DNA of 64,000 bases from Pelagicoccus sp. SDUM812005 (lineage in GTDB: Bacteria; Verrucomicrobiota; Verrucomicrobiia; Opitutales; Opitutaceae), in NCBI RefSeq assembly GCF_031127875.1, contig NZ_JARXIA010000001.1:682001-746000 (forward strand), read 5' to 3'. Within the stretch, counting starts at the first letter, position 1; the number at the start of each line of letters is the position of its first letter. The position numbers and the translations under genes were made by a program. This document shows, one piece after another, positions 44,917 to 54,550 of the stretch. The notes under the pieces were generated by a model, which did no database searches, had not been told where the DNA came from, and saw only the letters and a program-made list of their open reading frames with translations.

Positions 44917-47778
44917 ATGAAAACGTATACGTGCTATTCCCATGCTTGTCGGACTTTCCGACTCTCTATGCCTTCCTTTGCTTTGTTTGGCCTCCTTCCT
45001 TTTGCCCTAGATGCGCAAGTTGACCAAGCCGAGGGGGAAGATGTATTCGAGCTCAGTCCCTTTGTGGTGGATGGATCGGGCGATTCCGGTTACGTAACCA
45101 CGCAGTCGCTCTCAGGTTCTCGTTTCTCGCAGAACCTTTCGGATATTCCGGCAAACATTTCTGTGATGACGGCGGAGATGATGGAGGACCTTGGCGCCTT
45201 CGACATGCAGGAAGCCATGGATTGGTCGGTGAATTCCACCGCTTCCGACGTAGGAGATAGCACCAGTAGCGACGCGACAGGTATCGCCGACGGTGAGCGA
45301 CGAAACCTAACGATCGATATCCGAGGGATTCAGTCCACGGCAGCGAGAAATTTCTTCAAGTGGTCGATCAATTCCGACAAGTTCAACGTTGGACGTATCG
45401 ATACCTCGCGGGGTCCGAACGCCTTGCTGTTCGGCGCCTCGAGCTTGGCTGGGCTTAATAATATAACGACCAAGCAAGCCATTTTCTCCGATCTGAACAA
45501 GGTTTCTACTTCTTTCGCTTCGGAAGGCGGCGGTCGCGCGGCCATCGATATCAATCGCGTTTTGCTGGAGGACAAGCTAGCCCTCCGGTTCAACGCGTTC
45601 TATCAAGATATCGATACTTGGCGCGACTACGGCAACAGCACTAAGGACGGATTCGCCCTGGCGGGTACTTGGAAGGTTATGGATGGATTCACCGTTCGCT
45701 TCGAAGGCGAGAAAGGGTATTCCGAAACCATTTCCCCGAAAACGGCCATTCGCGATAGCACCAACAATTGGGACCACTACACGCTAGCGGCTGCCACGAC
45801 CGGAACCAACGCCCAGAAAAACGCGGCTAACGCAGCAGCGGGCGTAGCGCTCGAGGGAACCAACGCCGCTCCTTATATCGACGTTAATCGTCCAGATGCA
45901 GGGGCCGTAAGCTGGGGTGGAAAGCTGATTTCCGCTGGCAGCAACTCCTTCCTGAAGCCTTTCGTCGACGTGGGCCTGACCTCCGGTACGGTATACGAAG
46001 AGGCAAGCCTTACCGAACCCGCTACTTTGGTAACGGACCCGGCGGACAAGTTTCAATCGGCCTTGGTCTTTCCGGACTGGGACTATGGCAACCTGTTGAT
46101 GGCAGGTTCGGTGGTAGGAGAGCACGAAACCTATTCGCTGTTTCTCGAAAAGAAGTTTTCGGACAAGTTCTTCATGGAGGTTGCTTACAACCACCAGGAC
46201 GAGGACCGGAAATGGCATTCGCAGGACGGCAACCCTAATATCATCAACTACGACCTCAGCCAGACCTTGCCGGATGGCTATTTGATCGATGGTTCGAACG
46301 TGAATCCCAACTTCTTGAAGCCGTTCATCTCCGCCACTCCCGGAGTGAGGCAGGACTACGTGCAGAGCGACGAATACCGCGCTCTCGCGATCTATCGCTT
46401 GGCGGGAGATTGGTTCGAGCTCGATATCGGTGGCAACGTGAGCTATCGCGAGTCGCGCAGCGGCCAATACCGTAAGTCGTTGACGATTATAAATGGCAGC
46501 AATCCAGACCAGTCGGTAGCGGCCAATCGCCCCCGTTTCCGCCATTACTTGACGGATCCGCTCGACCAGTTCACCCAGTACCGCGATGGCGAGACCTACA
46601 CGATCGGCGATTCCGTGCTGGAGTTCGTGAACGCCGGCAATGGAGCGGGGCAAGCCCACACCGTGGACGAGCTCACTTCCATGATGCTCTTCACCTCCGG
46701 ATCTTGGGGTGAAAAGGGCAAGTTGAAGACGACGGTTGGTATTCGCAGGGACAAGTTCAACGTAGACGCTTATAATACATACATCGCGGATCCGGTTACC
46801 AAGGAATACTTGCGCAGCGAATTGAGCGACAACGATGCAGACACCATCGACTCGCCATCCTACGGAGCCGTCTACCATTTGACCGATTCCGTTTCTCTTT
46901 ACGGTAACTATAGCAAGTCCTTCGTTTTCGGAGACAAGCGCCAGCTGAGCTTCCTCGGTGAAACGGTGGCGCCTCCCATTGGCGAATCCACTGAGTTTGG
47001 GCTCCGCTTCCGCCTAGGCAGGAAGCTTTCCGGATCGATTGGAACCTACGATTCCTTGCAGGAGAACAATCCGATCAACGTGAACAATATCATCAATCGA
47101 GTTGGCCTCATTCACGAGCGACTGGGATTGGGAGAACTGGGCCAACGGAGCGACACTGCGACCACTACCTCCACGGGATACGAAATTTACGTGACTGGCA
47201 ACCCAACGAAATCCTGGACCTTGACCGCGAATCTGGCGTTCCCTGAGACGTCGAATACCGACTCCTACGGCTTTGCCATGGATGAGTACTTGGCCCAGGA
47301 AACCACGCGTTGGTTGGCGCTCGCTGCCGAGGATGCCGATCCTACCACTCCGGATTACGTGCAAGGCGTTATCGATGGCATCAATACGATCATCGCCAAT
47401 CGCCGCTCTACCGATGGTTTGTCGAACACCCGCGTGCAGAAAATGAACGGTAGCGTATTGACGAAGTATACCTTCCGAGACGGCGCCCTGAAGGGCTTCG
47501 CTTTCGGGGGTGGCGTGAAGTATCGCGGAAAGAATAACATCAACCGGACAGCAGAGGGGGATGATATCTTCGTGGACGATTACTACGAGATGACGACCTT
47601 CGCTCGGTACGGTTTTCACTGGCAAGATTTGAAGTGGAACGTAAGTCTTAATGTAACGAATCCATTCGATGATCTCAATTTCCGCTATACCACGGTGAAT
47701 GCTACTACCTTGGATGGCGTGACGTACCGCATTAGCGCTCCGCGCAGCGCCAAGCTCGGTCTCGATGTAGAGTTTTGA
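44917..47778 (+). CDS. TonB-dependent outer-membrane receptor 2
   Basis: 953-aa paralogue of receptor 1 with the same order: a signal sequence (the hydrophobic part ends at about residue 33), FELSPFVV (44-51), plug and barrel with terminal LDVEF. Long blocks are nearly identical to receptor 1, for example around NNITTKQAIF, FQSALVFPDWDYGNLLMAG and QLSFLGETVAPPIGES, whereas two external loops differ in length. This is the pattern of a tandem duplication in which ligand-facing loops diverged. The ATG follows the sequence CAACCCTAATA directly, which resembles the leader of receptor 1. Confidence 0.95.
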   Translation: MKTYTCYSHACRTFRLSMPSFALFGLLPFALDAQVDQAEGEDVFELSPFVVDGSGDSGYVTTQSLSGSRFSQNLSDIPANISVMTAEMMEDLGAFDMQEAMDWSVNSTASDVGDSTSSDATGIADGERRNLTIDIRGIQSTAARNFFKWSINSDKFNVGRIDTSRGPNALLFGASSLAGLNNITTKQAIFSDLNKVSTSFASEGGGRAAIDINRVLLEDKLALRFNAFYQDIDTWRDYGNSTKDGFALAGTWKVMDGFTVRFEGEKGYSETISPKTAIRDSTNNWDHYTLAAATTGTNAQKNAANAAAGVALEGTNAAPYIDVNRPDAGAVSWGGKLISAGSNSFLKPFVDVGLTSGTVYEEASLTEPATLVTDPADKFQSALVFPDWDYGNLLMAGSVVGEHETYSLFLEKKFSDKFFMEVAYNHQDEDRKWHSQDGNPNIINYDLSQTLPDGYLIDGSNVNPNFLKPFISATPGVRQDYVQSDEYRALAIYRLAGDWFELDIGGNVSYRESRSGQYRKSLTIINGSNPDQSVAANRPRFRHYLTDPLDQFTQYRDGETYTIGDSVLEFVNAGNGAGQAHTVDELTSMMLFTSGSWGEKGKLKTTVGIRRDKFNVDAYNTYIADPVTKEYLRSELSDNDADTIDSPSYGAVYHLTDSVSLYGNYSKSFVFGDKRQLSFLGETVAPPIGESTEFGLRFRLGRKLSGSIGTYDSLQENNPINVNNIINRVGLIHERLGLGELGQRSDTATTTSTGYEIYVTGNPTKSWTLTANLAFPETSNTDSYGFAMDEYLAQETTRWLALAAEDADPTTPDYVQGVIDGINTIIANRRSTDGLSNTRVQKMNGSVLTKYTFRDGALKGFAFGGGVKYRGKNNINRTAEGDDIFVDDYYEMTTFARYGFHWQDLKWNVSLNVTNPFDDLNFRYTTVNATTLDGVTYRISAPRSAKLGLDVEF

Positions 47779-47807
47779 TTAGAATATAGTATAAGTTTAA
47801 TTGGAGT

Positions 47808-47848
47808 GGTCTCCGAGGTGGCAGAAAACCGCTTCGGAGACCTTGTTG
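47808..47848 (+). terminator. Hairpin after TonB receptor 2
   Basis: A 14-bp stem with two G-T pairs (arm GGTCTCCGAGGTGG), loop CAGAAAA, followed by a weak TTGTTGT tail, 30 nt after the stop. Confidence 0.6.
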
Positions 47849-47982
47849 TAGAAAATGAAAATAAAGAAAGGGCTGACTGATTAAGTATGTGAACGATTGA
47901 GAGTATTTGCACTTTGATTTTTTGTGTGGAATGCGAAGCGCGTGAGTTCGCTCGATTTTGTTTGGGTTAGTAATACGTTTAT

Positions 47983-49758
47983 ATGAAAAACTATTTATAT
48001 GCTATTGGTCTTGGAGTGATTGTTTGTGTGTGTTCGCTCCAAGCGAAGAAAGAGCAGGAGATGGATGCCCTTTGGGGTGAGACTACCGTTAAGCTCAGGG
48101 CAGAGAATGCCGAGCGGGGCGAACTCTTCGATGAAGGGAACTATGCGATGTTCATCCACTGGGGGCTCTATTCCCAGTTGGCGAACAAGGTCGACGGGAA
48201 GACTTACTACGGAATCGGCGAATGGATAATGGACCCGAAAATGGCCGGTATCCCGGTCGACGAGTACAAGGAACTGGCTGGGACTTTCAATCCGGTCGAT
48301 TTCGACGCTCGGGCCATCGCTGCCTTGGCTAAGGAAGCCGGGATGAAGTACATCGTGATCACTGCGAAGCATCACGACGGGTTCGCCATGTACGATACGG
48401 CGGTGGACGATTTTAATATCGTGGATGCCACGCCCTGGGGGAAGGATCCGATGATGGAGCTCTCGGAGGCTTGTCGCGAGGCGGGCTTGGGGTTCGGCTT
48501 CTACTATTCCCATAGTCAGGACTGGACCTTTCCGGGCGGCCGCAAGGGGCCTGAGTTCGACGCGAACGGAAAGCCTGCTTCCTTCGATGACTATTTCTAT
48601 AAAAAGTGTCTTCCGCAGGTGGAGGAGTTGACCACGCTCTATGGTCCGATCGAACTGATCTGGTTCGATACTCCCGGCGGCATGAAGAAGTCCTATGTGC
48701 AGCAGCTGGTTGACGTTGTGCGCAAGAACCAGCCTCGGGCCCTCGTTTCCGGACGTGCGGGCCACGACCTCGGAGACTACCGTACCTTGGGCGATATGGA
48801 AGTACCGCACCACAATGTGGAAGGCATGTGGGAAAGCGTGGATACGACCAACGATTCCTGGGCCTATGCCTGGTACGACGAGAACTGGAAGTCGCCCGCT
48901 AAGATCTTGAATCGCCTGGTAGCCTGCGTCGGGCGCGGCGGCACATACATGTTGAACGTAGGCCCTGACGCCAAAGGGGTGGTGCCGGAGAGGGCTGCCC
49001 GCTCCCTGAGGCGAGCTGGCGAGTGGATTCGTCGCTATCCGCAAGTGGTTTACGGCACTGATTCCTCGCCTTGGGGGCACGCCTTGCCCTGGGGGGACGT
49101 TACGGTGAAAGGCAATCGCCTGTTCTTGTCGGTCTTCGATTGGCCGCAAAACGGCAGGCTTTACGTTCCGGGATTGAAAACGGAGATCGAGTCTGCCCGT
49201 TTGCTGATGGGGAAAGAGAGCGAAACGCTCGGCTTCAAGCGCAAGAAAGGTTGGACGGTGCTGGACCTGCCGGCTCGCCCTCCCGAAGAATTGGCTTCGG
49301 TGATCGAGATCGAGTTAGTGGATACGCCGGAGGTGGATCAAACCTTTGGTATTGATCCGAGCCAAGGTACCGAGATTTTGGCGGAGTTCGCGACGGCGAC
49401 TGGCGCTAAGATCGTCAAGCATCGCTGGATGGAGAAGTTTGGCGAATGGATCTGCGTCTATCCCGCTCGCCAGTGGACGTCGGAAGGAAAGGTTGTCTGG
49501 GAGGTCGAGGTTTTGCGTCCCGGAGACTATAGCGTAAGCCTGAGCTACGCGGGCGAGGGTCGATTGGTTTGGGGCGTGGAAGTCGTAGGCGGCGAGCGTA
49601 TCCAGAATCAGCAGAACTCATCGCACAACTATCAGGAGTTTCCGATTGGCTGGCTCAATTTTCCGGAAGCGGGTCGGTATCAAGTTGCCGTTTCCTGCCT
49701 TGAGGGGAATCTGGATTCGGCGAGCTTGAAGTCCATTCGCATCGCCCCTGCGATGTAG
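47983..49758 (+). CDS. Alpha-L-fucosidase, GH29 (first)
   Basis: 591-aa exported GH29 enzyme that removes alpha-L-fucose. A short signal peptide (about 20 residues) is followed by the catalytic barrel with MFIHWGLYS, the substrate-binding KHHDGF (129-134), and the nucleophile Asp229 in ELIWFDTPGG. The C-terminal 150 residues form a beta-sandwich. GH29 retains configuration and uses this Asp. It heads a seven-gene operon with two sulfatases, so sulfated fucose polymers are the probable substrate. It resembles the second GH29 at 53043 (both have WFDTP) more than the third. Confidence 0.95.
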   Translation: MKNYLYAIGLGVIVCVCSLQAKKEQEMDALWGETTVKLRAENAERGELFDEGNYAMFIHWGLYSQLANKVDGKTYYGIGEWIMDPKMAGIPVDEYKELAGTFNPVDFDARAIAALAKEAGMKYIVITAKHHDGFAMYDTAVDDFNIVDATPWGKDPMMELSEACREAGLGFGFYYSHSQDWTFPGGRKGPEFDANGKPASFDDYFYKKCLPQVEELTTLYGPIELIWFDTPGGMKKSYVQQLVDVVRKNQPRALVSGRAGHDLGDYRTLGDMEVPHHNVEGMWESVDTTNDSWAYAWYDENWKSPAKILNRLVACVGRGGTYMLNVGPDAKGVVPERAARSLRRAGEWIRRYPQVVYGTDSSPWGHALPWGDVTVKGNRLFLSVFDWPQNGRLYVPGLKTEIESARLLMGKESETLGFKRKKGWTVLDLPARPPEELASVIEIELVDTPEVDQTFGIDPSQGTEILAEFATATGAKIVKHRWMEKFGEWICVYPARQWTSEGKVVWEVEVLRPGDYSVSLSYAGEGRLVWGVEVVGGERIQNQQNSSHNYQEFPIGWLNFPEAGRYQVAVSCLEGNLDSASLKSIRIAPAM

Positions 49759-49785
49759 GGCATTCCCGCTGTTGCGAGTGATTTG

Positions 49786-51471
49786 ATGACCTGTACCGAA
49801 CAAAGCAATACAAGGATAGCTTCCTTGCAGAAGCTGTTCCCTTGGCTGCCGGCTACGCTTGAAGAGCGTTTTCGGGAGGCGTTGCCGCGCAGGAGGGGAG
49901 CGGTTGTTGGGTTGCGAAGGGGAATCGTCGTGGCAGCGCTTTGTGCTCAGGGTATTTTGGCGAGTGCCGCGCTTGCGGGGGAGAATTGGCCGCAAGCTGC
50001 GGGCCCGAACTTCGGCTGGAAGGTGGCGGGCACGGCGGCTACGGAATGGAGCGTGGTTGAGGATCGAAATATCAAGTGGCGCTCCACCTTGCCGGAAGGT
50101 GGTCAGAGTTCGGTAACGGTTTGGGGAGATCGCCTGTTTTTGACGAGTTACAAGCCCTTGGAGTCGGCGGCGGAAGCGGCGAGCAGTACGGATTTGTTGG
50201 CCTATTGCCTGGACGCGAAGGACGGGTCGGTTTTGTGGACGGCGGAATTGCCGGGGTCCGTCGCGGTAGGGGTAGCGGGGATCTTTAGCGACGCCAGCGT
50301 ATTTGCTCCAGTTACGGATGGACGTTACGTGTGGTTCTTCAACCGCAGCGGCTCGATGGCTTGCTACGATTGGGAGGGCAAGCGCGTATGGAATCGTGAA
50401 TACGTTCCTCGCAATCGTCATACCAACCGGCAAGCGGAGCCGATACTCTTGAACGGCCAGCTGCTGGTGGTCGAAGTGAGAGACAAGGAGGCAGCCCGGA
50501 AGCTGCAGCGCCACCAGCCGGTGCCGGAGGACGTGAATGCGCGTTCGGTTTGGACCTACGTGCATGGCTACGATGCGTATTCGGGTGAATTGCTTTGGAC
50601 CGAATCGACGGGGACGGTGGTGCATAACTGTCCCAGCGTCGGCAGGCTCGCGAACGGAGAATGGGCGGTCCTGCACGCTCGGGGAGGGCCCCACCACGCT
50701 TTGGAAACGCCTTACGGCTTGAGCTTGAGCAGCTTATCGCGTGGGCGGGAAGGGGAGCCTTTGTGGTCGACTGAGATCCAGGATGTGAATCCGATGATGG
50801 TAAACGTTTGGGATGAGCAGGGCGTTTACGCCTTCGCGGGCGAAGATCATGTTATTTTGGATACGGAGACAGGGAGGCTGCGTTCGCAGCGATCCTTGCG
50901 GCGCGAAGTGGATCGATGGCGCTACGATGCGGAGGCAGGCGATTGGGTCTTTCAGGCGGGAGTCGACCTCGAGGGCAAGAAGCCGCGCTTGAACACTTAT
51001 GCGACCAATATCGTGGTGGGGGATTGGCATTACTTCCTCGCCCACGAGACGAATGCGATTGGTCGCGTGGATCTAAGGAACGAGCGGGTCGAGTATTTGG
51101 ACCTGCCGTATCAGCTATCGGTGGAAGCGGACGGAAGCCGCCAGCTCATCTGGGATTTGCGGCAGGCTATTCCTTCCGTGCCTCGAAACTCCCGTGGCAT
51201 CGAATTGCTCTCGGACCAGCGATCGCGGGGAACCGGTTGGGGACACGTTTCGGCCGCCAGTCCGATCCTGGTGGGGCGATACCTGTATTTTCCCATGATG
51301 TCGGGAACGGTCTACGTGATCGATACCCAGGCGCCTAACTTTAACGCGAACGCGATTGTCGCGATCAACGACCTAGGGCCAGCCGGCGAGACATGGAGCC
51401 TCAGCTCCCTGAGCTACGCGAGTGGCCGCTTGTACGCGCGTACCTTGAAGGAAGTTGTCTGTATAGAATGA
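49786..51471 (+). CDS. PQQ-type beta-propeller protein
   Basis: 561-aa protein with repeated propeller blades of the PQQ-binding-like type, seen in segments such as LLAYCLDAKDGSVLWTAELP, SMACYDWEGKRVWNREYV and DAYSGELLWTES. A hydrophobic segment near residue 50-65 (GIVVAALCAQGILASAALA) could be a signal peptide behind a long N-terminal tail. The ATG at 49786 follows a TTG. I see no dehydrogenase active site, so the domain may be structural or bind the polymer. It lies between GH29 and sulfatase genes (gaps of 27 and 25 nt), so it belongs to the operon. Its role in fucan breakdown is not known to me. Confidence 0.82.
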   Translation: MTCTEQSNTRIASLQKLFPWLPATLEERFREALPRRRGAVVGLRRGIVVAALCAQGILASAALAGENWPQAAGPNFGWKVAGTAATEWSVVEDRNIKWRSTLPEGGQSSVTVWGDRLFLTSYKPLESAAEAASSTDLLAYCLDAKDGSVLWTAELPGSVAVGVAGIFSDASVFAPVTDGRYVWFFNRSGSMACYDWEGKRVWNREYVPRNRHTNRQAEPILLNGQLLVVEVRDKEAARKLQRHQPVPEDVNARSVWTYVHGYDAYSGELLWTESTGTVVHNCPSVGRLANGEWAVLHARGGPHHALETPYGLSLSSLSRGREGEPLWSTEIQDVNPMMVNVWDEQGVYAFAGEDHVILDTETGRLRSQRSLRREVDRWRYDAEAGDWVFQAGVDLEGKKPRLNTYATNIVVGDWHYFLAHETNAIGRVDLRNERVEYLDLPYQLSVEADGSRQLIWDLRQAIPSVPRNSRGIELLSDQRSRGTGWGHVSAASPILVGRYLYFPMMSGTVYVIDTQAPNFNANAIVAINDLGPAGETWSLSSLSYASGRLYARTLKEVVCIE

Positions 51472-51496
51472 ATACGTTTATAGAGGAGAAAATGTC

Positions 51497-53014
51497 ATGA
51501 AAATGTTTAGCGTTTATAAACGCGTTTCGAAACGCTTAGCCCCTCGGACGTTGGTCCTGGCGTTGGTATCCATCGGGCTCGCTTGCGGTTCTGGCGCGGC
51601 AGCGGAAGAGCTGGTCGGACGCCGGCCGAATATCGTTTTGGTGATGACCGATGACCAAGGGATGGGCGACCTATCCTGCATGGGAAACCAGGTCGTCCGC
51701 ACGCCGCATATCGACCGCTTCTACGAGCAGTCGACGCGCTTTACGGACTTCCACGTGAGCCCGACCTGCGCCCCGACGCGAGCGGCCATGATGAGCGGTC
51801 GCGTTCCTTTTAAGAATGGCGTGACCCATACTATCTTCCAGCGCGAGCGCATGGCGTTGGATACGTTTACCTTTCCGCAGGCCTTGCAGTCGGCCGGCTA
51901 CGCGACCGGGATTTTTGGCAAGTGGCACCTGGGGGACGAGGAGGAGTACCTCCCCGGCGCCCGCGGTTTTGACGAGGTGCTCATCCACGGGGCGGGAGGA
52001 ATCGGGCAGACCCGCTACGGGGACTTTCCGCCGAACGAAGAGAATCCCTACTTCGACAACATCCTGCTGCACAACGATACCATCGTGGAGACTAAGGGAT
52101 TTTGCACTGACCTCTTCTTCCAGTCCGGGCTGGCTTGGATCAAGCGGCAGCGCGAAGCGAGCCAGCCTTATTTCGCCTATATTTCCCTCAATGCTCCGCA
52201 CGGTCCGCTGATCGCTCCGGAGTCCTACAAGAAGCGCTTCCTGGAGCTCGGTTACGACGACGGTACGGCGGGACGCTATGGCATGGTCGAGAACATCGAC
52301 GACAACTTTGGGCGCCTGATAGGGAAGCTGGAAGCGTGGGGAGCCCTGGAGGATACCTTGGTCATCTTCATGACGGACAATGGAGCCACCCACCTGAAGG
52401 GGGAGTTGAATGGAGAGCGGATCACGCACTTCAACGCGAACTTGAGCGGCGGCAAAAACTCGCCTTTCGAGGGCGGGACGCACGTGCCGGCCTTTTGGCG
52501 CTGGCAAGGCGTATTGGGGGAAGGCGTCGATATCGATGCCCTGGCTGCCCACATCGACTTGTATCGCACCTTCTGCGAGCTGGCCGGAGCCAAGCTTCCT
52601 GCAAAGATGCAGGAGCTGGACGGCCGTTCCTTGCTGCCGCTGCTGGAGGACACCGAGGCGGACTGGCCGGATCGGAAGCTGTTCGTGCATTGCGGCCGCT
52701 GGAATCCCGGTGGGATCGAGGATGCGAAGTTTAAGAAGGTTGCGGTGCGGACGGATCGCTGGCGCTTCGTGAACAACCAGATGCTTTTCGACATTTCGAA
52801 GGATCCGTCTGAAGAGAACGACGTGTCGGCCCAGTACCCGGAAGTGGTGGCGGAGCTCAGGAGGGCCTACGACCAGTGGTGGGCGTCAGTGGTGCCTATG
52901 ATGGTGAACGAAGGTTTGCCCAAGGTCTCGCCCGAGGACCAGCCGCTGGCGATTCGATACTACGAGCAACTGAAGACGCGAGGGATACCGGAGTGGGCCC
53001 CCGAGGAACTATAA
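51497..53014 (+). CDS. S1-type sulfatase (first)
   Basis: 505-aa exported sulfatase. Signal region in the first 35 residues; metal ligands Asp52-Asp53 in MTDDQG; formylglycine motif Cys91 in CAPTRAAMMSGR, which must be oxidised by a maturation enzyme not encoded here; the GKWHLGD and FMTDNG segments supply the remaining catalytic residues. It would cut sulfate esters from fucose. The start is preceded by a good Shine-Dalgarno (GAGGAG). It is 25 nt after the propeller gene and 28 nt before the second GH29. Confidence 0.94.
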   Translation: MKMFSVYKRVSKRLAPRTLVLALVSIGLACGSGAAAEELVGRRPNIVLVMTDDQGMGDLSCMGNQVVRTPHIDRFYEQSTRFTDFHVSPTCAPTRAAMMSGRVPFKNGVTHTIFQRERMALDTFTFPQALQSAGYATGIFGKWHLGDEEEYLPGARGFDEVLIHGAGGIGQTRYGDFPPNEENPYFDNILLHNDTIVETKGFCTDLFFQSGLAWIKRQREASQPYFAYISLNAPHGPLIAPESYKKRFLELGYDDGTAGRYGMVENIDDNFGRLIGKLEAWGALEDTLVIFMTDNGATHLKGELNGERITHFNANLSGGKNSPFEGGTHVPAFWRWQGVLGEGVDIDALAAHIDLYRTFCELAGAKLPAKMQELDGRSLLPLLEDTEADWPDRKLFVHCGRWNPGGIEDAKFKKVAVRTDRWRFVNNQMLFDISKDPSEENDVSAQYPEVVAELRRAYDQWWASVVPMMVNEGLPKVSPEDQPLAIRYYEQLKTRGIPEWAPEEL

Positions 53015-53042
53015 CCTGTTAACGAAACGATACCGATAACCT

Positions 53043-54497
53043 ATGAAGACAAGCTTACTACCCTTGCTGGCCTTTTCGGCGAGCGCCTTGAATTGTTTTG
53101 CGAATACGACAGCGGAAGAGCCGCCCGACGAGCCAGTGGACGATCGCAGCTTCGAATACCGATTCGACGACAGCTTGCGCCAGACTCCAGATTCCATCGC
53201 CCGCCAGGAGAAGTGGTTTCGCGACGCGAAGTTCGGAGCCTTCATCCACTTTGGCGTCTATTCGACCTTGGAAGGTGAATACAAGGGACGCGGTTCGGAG
53301 CACCGCTACGGCGAGTGGATACAGATCTCCGGAAAGATTCCTGCGACGGAGTATCGAGAGATCGCCTCCCAGTTCAATCCCTCCGAGTTCGACGCGGAGG
53401 AGTGGGCGAAGACCTTCAAGGAATGCGGTATCCGTTATGTGGTGATCACGTCCAAGCACCACGACGGATTCGCTCTCTTCGACTCGGACGTCAGCGACTA
53501 CAACATCGCCGACTACACGCCTTTTAAGCGCGACCTTATCAAGGAGCTCAGCGAAGCCTGCCATCGCCACGGCCTCAAGTTCGGCGTCTACTATTCGCAG
53601 GCCCAGGATTGGGACGAGCCGGATGCGCCGCTCATCATTCCCAGCAAGGAGAAGTTTCGCTGGGACGTGCATCCCGACCTGCCGAAGGACTACGAGCCGG
53701 ATATGGATGCCTACATCTTCAAGAAGAGCCTGCCTCAGGTCGAGGAGCTGATGAAGAATTACGAGATCGATCTGATCTGGTTCGACACGCCTGCCGGCAT
53801 GAACATGGAACGGGTGAAGCTCTTCAGCGACATGGTGCGCAAGTACCGGCCGGATTGCTTGATCAACTCGCGCATCATCCACAAGGGAAAGGGCAAGATC
53901 GAGGCCCAGTACTTGCCGTACTACGACTACGTTTCGATCGGCGACAAGGAGGTTCCGACCAAGAAGCTCCCGCTCTACGTCGAGTCGCCCGACAGCGTGA
54001 GCTCCTCCTTTGGATACAAGACCAAGGGCAAGCACTACTACCACTCGGAGGAGGAGATGCTGCACCGTTTCATAAATACGGTCTGCGCCGGCGGAAACGC
54101 CTTGATCAACAATGGGCCGATGGGCAACGGGAAGCTGGACCCGGAGGCCGTGCGCATCTATCGCTCCATGGGCGAATGGTTGGAGGAAAACGGGGAGGCG
54201 ATCTACGGCTGCGTGCGCAATCCCTTGGCGGATCGCCCGGAGTGGGGCGACCTTTCCGCGAGCAAGGACCGCAAGACGCTCTACTTGCACGTTTTCGATT
54301 GGCCCGAGTCCGGCAGCCTCGCGTTGGGCGGGCTCACGGAGTCGGTCAAGTCCGCCTCCTTACTGGCCAACGGCAAGAAGGTGAAGTTCTCCCAGTCGGG
54401 CCAGACCCTATCCCTCTCTTTGCCAGGCAAGCCGCTCGACGAGCGGGCCACGGTGGTGAAGGTGACCCTAAAAAAGCCCATCGAAGAGAAAAATTGA
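53043..54497 (+). CDS. Alpha-L-fucosidase, GH29 (second)
   Basis: 484-aa exported GH29 enzyme with signal peptide (about 20 residues), FIHFGVYS, KHHDGF (138-143) and nucleophile Asp248 in LIWFDTPAG. It has no large additional domain; the length is close to the minimal GH29 barrel with a short C-terminal sandwich. It groups with the first GH29 by sequence around the nucleophile. It probably acts on a different linkage or sulfation state than the other two. It lies between the sulfatase and the third GH29 gene. Confidence 0.94.
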   Translation: MKTSLLPLLAFSASALNCFANTTAEEPPDEPVDDRSFEYRFDDSLRQTPDSIARQEKWFRDAKFGAFIHFGVYSTLEGEYKGRGSEHRYGEWIQISGKIPATEYREIASQFNPSEFDAEEWAKTFKECGIRYVVITSKHHDGFALFDSDVSDYNIADYTPFKRDLIKELSEACHRHGLKFGVYYSQAQDWDEPDAPLIIPSKEKFRWDVHPDLPKDYEPDMDAYIFKKSLPQVEELMKNYEIDLIWFDTPAGMNMERVKLFSDMVRKYRPDCLINSRIIHKGKGKIEAQYLPYYDYVSIGDKEVPTKKLPLYVESPDSVSSSFGYKTKGKHYYHSEEEMLHRFINTVCAGGNALINNGPMGNGKLDPEAVRIYRSMGEWLEENGEAIYGCVRNPLADRPEWGDLSASKDRKTLYLHVFDWPESGSLALGGLTESVKSASLLANGKKVKFSQSGQTLSLSLPGKPLDERATVVKVTLKKPIEEKN

Positions 54498-54550
54498 TCA
54501 AATAGAGGGTATTCGCCCGCGTTTCTTTGGTCCATAATGACGGAAACCCA

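Noticed and set aside
42160-45600. DNA repeats between the two TonB receptors as a possible recombination element
   Set aside because: The repeated blocks are coding and follow from gene duplication; I see no flanking inverted repeat or recombinase gene.
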